From Actinomycetes bacterium (lineage in GTDB: Bacteria; Actinomycetota; Actinomycetes; Propionibacteriales; Nocardioidaceae): a DNA stretch of 18,616 nt. Of this stretch, positions 13,065 through 18,616 are shown piece after piece. The stretch spans positions 1 through 18,616 of the forward strand of contig JAEWXC010000006.1 of assembly GCA_023396115.1 (NCBI GenBank). Reading direction: 5' to 3'. The number at the start of each line of letters is the position of its first letter. Within the stretch, counting starts at the first letter, position 1. A program made the translations under genes and the position numbers. Below the pieces are notes generated by a model. The model did not search any database, was not told where the DNA came from, and was given only the letters and a program-made list of their open reading frames with translations.

Positions 13065-16000
13065 GTGAACGAGCTGCACCGCCCCGAGAACCCGATCCGG
13101 ATCGTCACCGCCTCGAGCCTCTTCGACGGCCACGACGCCTCGATCAACATCATGCGGCGGATCTTCCAGTCCCAGGGCTGCGAGGTGATCCACCTGGGGC
13201 ACAACCGGTCGGTCGCCGAGGTGGTCGAGGCCGCGCTCGAGGAGGACGCCCAGGGCGTCGCGGTCTCGTCCTACCAGGGCGGGCACGTGGAGTACTTCGA
13301 GTACCTGGTCGAGCAGTTGCGGGCCGCGGGCGCCGACCACGTCAAGGTCGTCGGCGGGGGCGGCGGCGTGATCGTCCCCGAGGAGATCGCCCGGCTACGC
13401 ACGTCCGGGGTCACCATCTTCTCCCCCGAGGACGGGCAGCGGATGGGCCTGGTCGGCATGGTGAACTCGGTGGTCGCCGACTGCGACACCGACCCCTGGA
13501 CCCTCGCCCCCACCACGCTCGAGGCGGTGCTGACCGGCGAGCGCGCCGCGGTGGCCCGAGCCCTGACCGGTGCCGAGACCGGCCAACTGGACGAGGCGTT
13601 CCTGGCCGGCATCCGGGCCGCGGCCCGGGCCAGCACCGCCCCCGTGCTCGGCATCACCGGCACCGGAGGGTCGGGCAAGTCCAGCCTCACCGACGAGCTG
13701 GTCCGCCGGTTCCGGGTGGACCAGGCCGACAAGCTGCGGATCGCGGTGATCGCGGTCGACCCGACCCGGCGCAAGGGCGGCGGCGCGCTGCTCGGCGACC
13801 GGATCCGGGCCAATGCCCTCGACCCGGGCCACACCTTCTTCCGCTCCCTGGCCACCCGCGGGGCCCACGAGGTCCCCGAGCACTTGGCCGACGTGATCGC
13901 GGTGACCCGGGCCGCCGGCTTCGACCTGGTCATCGTCGAGACCCCCGGCATCGGCCAGGGCGACGCGGCCATCGTGCCGTTCGTGGACACCTCGCTGTAC
14001 GTGATGACGCCCGAGTTCGGCGCCGCCAGCCAGCTGGAGAAGATCGACATGCTCGACTTCGCCGACACCGTCGCGATCAACAAGTTCGAGCGCCGCGGGG
14101 CCGCCGACGCGCTGCGCGACGTGGGCCGGCAACTGGTCCGCAACCGGGAGGCGTTCGGCCAACGCCCCGAGGAGATGCCGGTCTTCGGTACCAGCGCGGC
14201 GACCTTCAACGACGACGGCGTCACCGCGCTCTACCAGCACCTGCGCGACGACCTGGCCGGCCGCGGCCTGCCGGTCACCGAGGGGCTGCTCCCCCGGGTC
14301 AGCGTGCGGCACTCCTCGGGCATCCGGCAGGTCGTGCCCACCGACCGGGTGCGCTACCTGGCCGAGATCACCGAGACCGTGCGCGGCTACCACGCGCGCA
14401 CCGCGACCCTGGCCGCCGCGGCGCGCCGGGTGCAGCGCCTCGACGCGGTGGCCGGCGAGCTCGCCGGGGACGACGCAGCCCCGGTCTCAGCCCTGCTGGA
14501 GCAGGCCCGCAAGGACGTGCCGCACGAGGTGGTCGACCAGATCGAGGCGTGGCCGACGGTGGTCGAGTCCTACTCCGGCGACCAGCAGGTGGTGCGGGTC
14601 CGGGACCGCGAGATCGTCACCCAGCTCACCCGGGAGTCGCTGAGCGGCACCCGGATCCCGCGGGTCGCGCTGCCCCGGTTCACCGACCACGGCGACCTGG
14701 TGACGTTCTGGCGCACCGAGAACCTGCCCGGCCACTTCCCGTTCACCGCCGGCGTCTTCCCGTTCAAGCGCGACGGCGAGGACCCGGCCCGGATGTTCGC
14801 CGGCGAGGGGGACCCGTTCCGCACCAACCGCCGGTTCAAGATGCTCTCCGCCGACGGCGAGGCCACCCGGCTCTCCACCGCGTTCGACTCGGTCACCCTC
14901 TACGGCCGCGACCCCGACCCGCGCCCCGACGTGTACGGCAAGGTCGGCACCTCGGGCGTCTCGGTGGCCACGCTGGAGGACATGAAGGCGCTCTACGACG
15001 GCTTCGACCTGGTCGACCCCAGCACCAGCGTCTCGATGACCATCAACGGGCCGGCGCCGACCGTGCTGGCGTTCTTCCTCAACACCGTCATCGACCAGCA
15101 GGTGGAGAAGTTCCGAGCCGAGCACGACCGCGACCCCTCGGCCGAGGAGGCCGTCGAGCTGCGGGCCGGGGCGCTGCGCAGCGTGCGCGGCACCGTCCAG
15201 GCCGACATCCTCAAGGAGGACCAGGGCCAGAACACCTGCCTGTTCTCCACCGAGTTCAGCCTGCGGATGATGGCCGACATCCAGGAGTGGTTCATCGCCC
15301 AGCAGGTGCGCAACTTCTACTCGGTCTCGATCTCCGGCTACCACATCGCCGAGGCCGGGGCGAACCCGATCAGCCAGCTCGCGTTCACCCTGGCCAACGG
15401 GTTCACCTACGTCGAGGCGTACCTGGCCCGCGGCATGGACATCGACGACTTCGCCCCCAACCTGTCCTTCTTCTTCTCCAACGGCATGGACCCCGAGTAC
15501 TCGGTGCTGGGCCGCGTCGCCCGACGGATCTGGGCGGTGGCGATGAAGGAGAAGTACGGCGCGGCGGAGCGTTCGCAGAAGCTCAAGTACCACGTGCAGA
15601 CCTCGGGTCGTTCGCTGCACGCCCAGGAGATGGCGTTCAACGACATCCGCACCACCCTGCAGGCCCTCATCGCGATCTACGACAACGCCAACAGCCTGCA
15701 CACCAACGCCTACGACGAGGCCGTCACCACGCCGACCGAGGAGTCGGTGCGCCGGGCCCTGGCGATCCAGCTGGTGATCAACCGCGAGTGGGGTCTGGCG
15801 ATGAACGAGAACCCGAACCAGGGCTCGTTCGTCATCGACGAGCTGACCGACCTGGTCGAGGCCGCGGTGCTGGCCGAGTTCGACCGGATCAACGAGCGGG
15901 GCGGCGTGCTGGGCGCGATGGAGACCGGGTACCAGCGCGGCCGGATCCAGGACGAGTCGATGCTCTACGAGCACCGCAAGCACGACGGGTCGCTGCCGAT

Positions 16001-16286
16001 CATCGGGGTCAATACGTTCCTGCCCCCGCACGCCGACACCGAGCCGCACACGGTCGAACTGGCCCGCGCCACCGAGGCCGAGAAGGAGTCCCAGCTGGAC
16101 CGGGTCACCGGCTTCCGGCAGGCGCACGGCGCCGAGGCGGCCCAGGCACTGACCCGGCTCAAGGAGGCGGCGGTGAACGGCGAGAACGTGTTCGCGGTGC
16201 TGATGGACGCCGCCCGGGTCTGCACCCTGCAGCAGGTCACCGAGGCGTTCTTCGAGGTCGGCGGCCAGTACCGCCGCAACGTCTGA
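13065..16286 (+). CDS. icmF: IcmF, fused B12-dependent isobutyryl-CoA mutase with G-protein chaperone
   Basis: This 1073-aa protein fuses three parts. Residues 1-150 bind B12 (FDGHDASINIMRR, base-off ligand H23). Residues about 190-420 form a MeaB-type GTPase chaperone with the P-loop GTGGSGKSS (K205) and NKFE. Residues about 530-1073 form the TIM-barrel acyl-CoA mutase, including SGYHIAEAGANP (H760). It interconverts isobutyryl-CoA and n-butyryl-CoA by adenosylcobalamin radical chemistry. The specificity positions read F565 (TAGVF) and Q722 (GQNTCLF), the isobutyryl type, where methylmalonyl-CoA mutases have Tyr and Arg. The GTG at 13065 has GGGAGAG just upstream. A large inverted repeat precedes it, and a BtuF-like gene follows after 5 nt. 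Related clades use isovaleryl- or pivalyl-CoA, so the exact substrate needs assay. Confidence 0.95.
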   Translation: MNELHRPENPIRIVTASSLFDGHDASINIMRRIFQSQGCEVIHLGHNRSVAEVVEAALEEDAQGVAVSSYQGGHVEYFEYLVEQLRAAGADHVKVVGGGGGVIVPEEIARLRTSGVTIFSPEDGQRMGLVGMVNSVVADCDTDPWTLAPTTLEAVLTGERAAVARALTGAETGQLDEAFLAGIRAAARASTAPVLGITGTGGSGKSSLTDELVRRFRVDQADKLRIAVIAVDPTRRKGGGALLGDRIRANALDPGHTFFRSLATRGAHEVPEHLADVIAVTRAAGFDLVIVETPGIGQGDAAIVPFVDTSLYVMTPEFGAASQLEKIDMLDFADTVAINKFERRGAADALRDVGRQLVRNREAFGQRPEEMPVFGTSAATFNDDGVTALYQHLRDDLAGRGLPVTEGLLPRVSVRHSSGIRQVVPTDRVRYLAEITETVRGYHARTATLAAAARRVQRLDAVAGELAGDDAAPVSALLEQARKDVPHEVVDQIEAWPTVVESYSGDQQVVRVRDREIVTQLTRESLSGTRIPRVALPRFTDHGDLVTFWRTENLPGHFPFTAGVFPFKRDGEDPARMFAGEGDPFRTNRRFKMLSADGEATRLSTAFDSVTLYGRDPDPRPDVYGKVGTSGVSVATLEDMKALYDGFDLVDPSTSVSMTINGPAPTVLAFFLNTVIDQQVEKFRAEHDRDPSAEEAVELRAGALRSVRGTVQADILKEDQGQNTCLFSTEFSLRMMADIQEWFIAQQVRNFYSVSISGYHIAEAGANPISQLAFTLANGFTYVEAYLARGMDIDDFAPNLSFFFSNGMDPEYSVLGRVARRIWAVAMKEKYGAAERSQKLKYHVQTSGRSLHAQEMAFNDIRTTLQALIAIYDNANSLHTNAYDEAVTTPTEESVRRALAIQLVINREWGLAMNENPNQGSFVIDELTDLVEAAVLAEFDRINERGGVLGAMETGYQRGRIQDESMLYEHRKHDGSLPIIGVNTFLPPHADTEPHTVELARATEAEKESQLDRVTGFRQAHGAEAAQALTRLKEAAVNGENVFAVLMDAARVCTLQQVTEAFFEVGGQYRRNV

Positions 16287-16291
16287 GCCGG

Positions 16292-17053
16292 ATGCGCATC
16301 GGCCACGACGACCTCGGCGCCGAGGTGGCCCTGCCCGCCCGGGTGCGCCGGGTGGTCTCACTGGTGCCGTCGTTGACCGAGACACTGGCCTCGGTGCACC
16401 CGGAGTTCCTGGTCGGCGCCACCGACTGGTGCACGCACCCCGAGGACCTGTCCTGTGCCCGGGTCCGGGGCACCAAGAACCCCCACCTGGCCGCGGTCCG
16501 GGCGTTGAAGCCCGACCTGGTGGTGGCCACCAAGGAGGAGAACCGCGAGCTGGACGTGCGCCGGCTGCGCGAGTCCGGGGTCGCGGTCTGGGTCTGCGAC
16601 GTGGAGACGGTCCCGGGGGCTCTGGCCTCGATCCGCCGGCTGTTCTATGCGCTGGGCTGGGAACCGCCCGCGTGGCTGGCCGAGGCCGAGCGGGTGTGGG
16701 GTGCGCCGGTCCCGCCGCCACGGGCCCGGGTGCTGGTGCCGATCTGGCGCGACCCGTGGATGGTGGTCGGTGCGGACACGTTCGCCGGGGACCTGCTGGC
16801 CCGTCTGGGCTGGGTCAACGCCGCGGGGGCCGGGGCGCTCAACCCCGACCGGGGCCGCTACCCGCACGTGGACCCCGGGGCGGTGGCAGCCGGCCTGGTC
16901 GACGCGGTGCTGCTGCCCGACGAGCCCTACCGGTTCACCGCCGACGACGGTCCGGAGGCGTTCACGGTGCCGACCCACCTGGTCGACGGCCGCCTGCTCA
17001 CCTGGTACGGACCCTCCCTGCTGGACGCCCACACCCGGCTGCCCCGACCGTGA
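16292..17053 (+). CDS. BtuF-like (helical-backbone metal receptor) cobalamin-binding protein without signal peptide
   Basis: This 253-aa protein resembles periplasmic B12- or siderophore-binding proteins. It has VVSLVPSLTETLASV near the N-terminus, VGATDWCTHP, then KPDLVVATKEEN and later WRDPWMVVGADTFAGDLLARLGW. The two lobes and the long linking helix fit the BtuF/TroA fold. It has no signal peptide or lipobox: the conserved first strand starts by residue 20. It should therefore be cytoplasmic, and no transporter genes are nearby. It begins 5 nt after icmF, so it is co-translated with a B12 enzyme. A role in holding or delivering cobalamin inside the cell is an attractive inference without direct support. 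The ATG at 16292 is used; the ribosome site is weak. Confidence 0.85.
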   Translation: MRIGHDDLGAEVALPARVRRVVSLVPSLTETLASVHPEFLVGATDWCTHPEDLSCARVRGTKNPHLAAVRALKPDLVVATKEENRELDVRRLRESGVAVWVCDVETVPGALASIRRLFYALGWEPPAWLAEAERVWGAPVPPPRARVLVPIWRDPWMVVGADTFAGDLLARLGWVNAAGAGALNPDRGRYPHVDPGAVAAGLVDAVLLPDEPYRFTADDGPEAFTVPTHLVDGRLLTWYGPSLLDAHTRLPRP

Positions 17054-17184
17054 CCGCACCCGTGACCCCGACCCCCGGACCGGCCCCGAACGCGACCCCG
17101 AACCCGGCTGCGGGATCCGCTGACCGGGAAACAGGGCCTGCCCATCCCCGCCGGTCGGTGCCACAATCACTCGGAGTCCAGCAG

Positions 17185-17190
17185 AAGGAG
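17185..17190 (+). promoter_or_regulatory. Shine-Dalgarno AAGGAG of the universal stress protein gene
   Basis: AAGGAG lies 5 nt before the ATG at 17196. The 142 bp upstream is C-rich, repetitive intergenic sequence with a possible -10 CACAAT at 17162-17167. Confidence 0.7.
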
Positions 17191-17195
17191 TACTC

Positions 17196-17627
17196 ATGTC
17201 GCTGACCATCGTCACCGGAACCGACGGCACGCCTCCCGCCCGCGCGGCCGTGCAGCGGGCCGCCGAGCTCGCCGGAGCCCTCGGCGGCAAGCTCGTGGTC
17301 GTCACCGCCTACGACAAGCTCGAGGTCGCCACCCTCAACGAGGGCCGGGACGAGTACCGCTTCGCCAGCGACGAGGAGGCCCTGGCCATCGCCGAGACCG
17401 CGGCCGGGCAGGTGCGCCGGGCCGACCTGGACGTGGAGGCGACGGCCGCCCAGGGCAAGCCCGCCGAGGTGCTGATCGGCACCGCCGAGAAGGTCGGCGC
17501 CTCGATCGTGGTGGTCGGCAACAAGCGCGTCCAGGGGATGGGCCGGCTGCTCGGGTCGATCGCCTCGGCCGTCGCCGCGAAGGCCGACTGCGACGTCTAC
17601 ATCGTGCACACCCACCAGGCGCGCTGA
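17196..17627 (+). CDS. universal stress protein (UspA family)
   Basis: This 143-aa single-domain protein has the Usp fold: LTIVTGTDGTPPARAAVQRAAELA at the start, ASIVVVGNKRVQGMGRLLGSIASAVAAKADCDVYIVH at the end. The usual nucleotide motif G-x2-G-x9-G-S/T is altered: GNKG is GNKR here, while the later GS is kept, so ATP binding may be weak. Usp proteins are small cytoplasmic dimers induced by starvation, hypoxia or other stress, and their molecular role is often unclear. The gene stands alone between the B12-related gene and the dehydrogenase. The start is fixed by AAGGAG. Confidence 0.9.
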   Translation: MSLTIVTGTDGTPPARAAVQRAAELAGALGGKLVVVTAYDKLEVATLNEGRDEYRFASDEEALAIAETAAGQVRRADLDVEATAAQGKPAEVLIGTAEKVGASIVVVGNKRVQGMGRLLGSIASAVAAKADCDVYIVHTHQAR

Positions 17628-17752
17628 GCCCCGGGCGGGACCGTTCAACGGGACTTCCATTCGCCCCGGCTGTCCACCCGCGGTGACACTGGGTGGCGCG
17701 GGGCATCCCCCGCTCCGCCGACCGGCGGGTGACGACGTGAACGGAGTTCCCG

Positions 17753-18541
17753 ATGCCTGACCTCAGCAAGTACGGCCCCTGGGCGGTGATCGCCGGCGGT
17801 TCCGAGGGCGTGGGTGCCGAGTTCGCCACGCAGCTGGCCGACGAGGGGTTCAACCTCGTCCTGATCGCCCGCAAGCCGGGTCCGCTGGAGGAGACCGCCG
17901 AGGCGTGCCGCGCCAAGGGCGTCGAGGCCCGCACCGTCGCGGTCGACCTGACCGCCGCGGACGCGATCGCGACCATCATCGAGGCGACCGCCGACGTCGA
18001 GGTCGGCCTGCTGATCTACAACGCCGGCGCGAACGCCTACGGCCACGAGTTCCTCGACGGCGAGCTCGACGGCTTCGGCACCGTGATCGACCTGAACATC
18101 ACCGCGATGCTGGGTCTGGTGCACCACTACGGCCGCTCGATGCGTGAGCGCAAGCGCGGCGGCATCGTCCTGATCGGCTCGCTCTCGGGCTACCTGGGTC
18201 ACTACGAGCAGACCATCTACTCGGGCGTGAAGGCGTTCGGCCGGGTCTTCGCCGAGGGCCTGTGGCTGGAGCTGCGTGAGCACAACGTCGACGTGCTGGA
18301 GTACGTCCTGGGCGTCACCCGCACCCCCGCCATGGAGCGCGCCGGCCTGAACTTCGACATCCCCGGCCTGGTCATCGGCGAGCCGCCGGTGGTCGCTGCC
18401 GAGGCGCTGGCCAACATCGCCAACGGTCCGGTCGTGGTGGCCGACGGCAACCAGAAGATCGCCGAGGTCCAGGCGGGTCCGAACCGGCACAAGATCGTCG
18501 CCGGGTCGCACGAGCGGATGAAGAAGCTCATCAACCGCTGA
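17753..18541 (+). CDS. short-chain dehydrogenase/reductase (SDR) family protein
   Basis: This 262-aa protein has the SDR cofactor motif as AGGSEGVG (A14-G21, with Ala in place of the usual first Thr), the N90-A-G motif, and the catalytic S143, Y156 and K160 (YSGVK). It would oxidise or reduce a hydroxyl or keto group with NAD(P). LIARKPGPL after strand 2, with R40 and K41, suggests a preference for NADP(H). The C-terminal part (IVAGSHERMKKLINR) is longer than minimal SDRs. The substrate is unknown. GGAG lies 6 nt before the ATG at 17753. It stands alone with a strong terminator after it. Confidence 0.9.
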   Translation: MPDLSKYGPWAVIAGGSEGVGAEFATQLADEGFNLVLIARKPGPLEETAEACRAKGVEARTVAVDLTAADAIATIIEATADVEVGLLIYNAGANAYGHEFLDGELDGFGTVIDLNITAMLGLVHHYGRSMRERKRGGIVLIGSLSGYLGHYEQTIYSGVKAFGRVFAEGLWLELREHNVDVLEYVLGVTRTPAMERAGLNFDIPGLVIGEPPVVAAEALANIANGPVVVADGNQKIAEVQAGPNRHKIVAGSHERMKKLINR

Positions 18542-18575
18542 CCTGCTGCGCAGCGCGCAGGCGCCCACCAGCACG

Positions 18576-18615
18576 GCGAAGGGCCCCGACCGGAGATCCG
18601 GTCGGGGCCCTTCGC
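18576..18615. terminator. strong hairpin terminator after the SDR gene
   Basis: An 18-bp perfect stem (arms 18576-18593 and 18598-18615) with a 4-nt AGAT loop lies 34 nt past the SDR stop. The outer AA/TT pairs could serve both strands. Confidence 0.85.
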
Positions 18616-18616
18616 A

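Noticed and set aside
14487..16721. 744-aa open frame on the minus strand
   Set aside because: It lies opposite the conserved icmF mutase domain and has low-complexity Arg/Pro/Gly/Val composition. It is a GC-rich shadow frame.
17050..17205. Short Pro/Thr/Ala-rich frame starting at a GTG that overlaps the BtuF-like stop
   Set aside because: It is low-complexity C-rich sequence, has no domain, and runs into the universal stress protein start and its ribosome site.
17648..17672. Possible DosR-type box (GGGACTT...) near the universal stress protein gene
   Set aside because: The second half-site matches poorly and the site is downstream of the usp gene.

Overview
The window is about 18.6 kb of very GC-rich DNA with GTG starts, AGGAGG-type ribosome sites beside apparently leaderless genes, and mycothiol- and DUF222/HNH-type families. 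This fits a high-GC actinobacterium, most likely Nocardioides or another member of the Nocardioidaceae. That placement is an inference from composition and gene families; no rRNA or tRNA gene is present. Nineteen protein genes are called, one of them only 24 codons long. No stretch longer than 300 bases lacks a gene.

Left part (1-5100): three degenerate copies of a 25-26 bp repeat lead into a DUF222/HNH (13E12-type) nuclease gene. A four-unit array of a 24-bp intergenic repeat follows, then a plus-strand run of a VOC-fold protein, a DinB/DUF664 protein and a PIG-L (LmbE-type) deacetylase. The last two belong to families that in actinobacteria often act on mycothiol or its conjugates. On the minus strand lie a translationally coupled pair of single-bundle PQ-loop (SemiSWEET-like) membrane proteins, a 24-aa membrane peptide with its own promoter and terminator, and a methyltransferase coupled to a tiny helix-hairpin-helix protein. 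A second two-unit copy of the 24-bp repeat lies at 5025-5077.

Middle part (5130-10551): an acyl-CoA catabolic block. A 3-hydroxyacyl-CoA dehydrogenase gene is divergent from a TetR regulator gene, with a perfect 17-bp palindrome between them. A PaaG-like crotonase lacking both hydratase glutamates sits in an operon with a thiolase. A DUF559 protein gene interrupts the block and is divergent from a canonical enoyl-CoA hydratase that keeps both glutamates.

Right part (10590-18616): an NsrR repressor (Cys-x5-Cys-x5-Cys cluster, dyad operator) precedes a flavohemoglobin, forming a nitric-oxide sensing and detoxifying pair. A MarR regulator follows. Then comes a 1073-aa fused B12-dependent acyl-CoA mutase, IcmF, preceded by a 15-bp-arm inverted repeat and followed 5 nt later by a BtuF-like protein that has no signal peptide. 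A universal stress protein, a short-chain dehydrogenase and a strong terminator hairpin close the window.

Functional picture (inference): IcmF interconverts isobutyryl- and n-butyryl-CoA. The hydratase, 3-hydroxyacyl-CoA dehydrogenase and thiolase could carry the C4 unit on to acetyl-CoA; the acyl-CoA dehydrogenase step is not encoded here. Several genes without a Shine-Dalgarno site have a TAnnnT box 6-7 nt before the start codon, which suggests leaderless transcripts.
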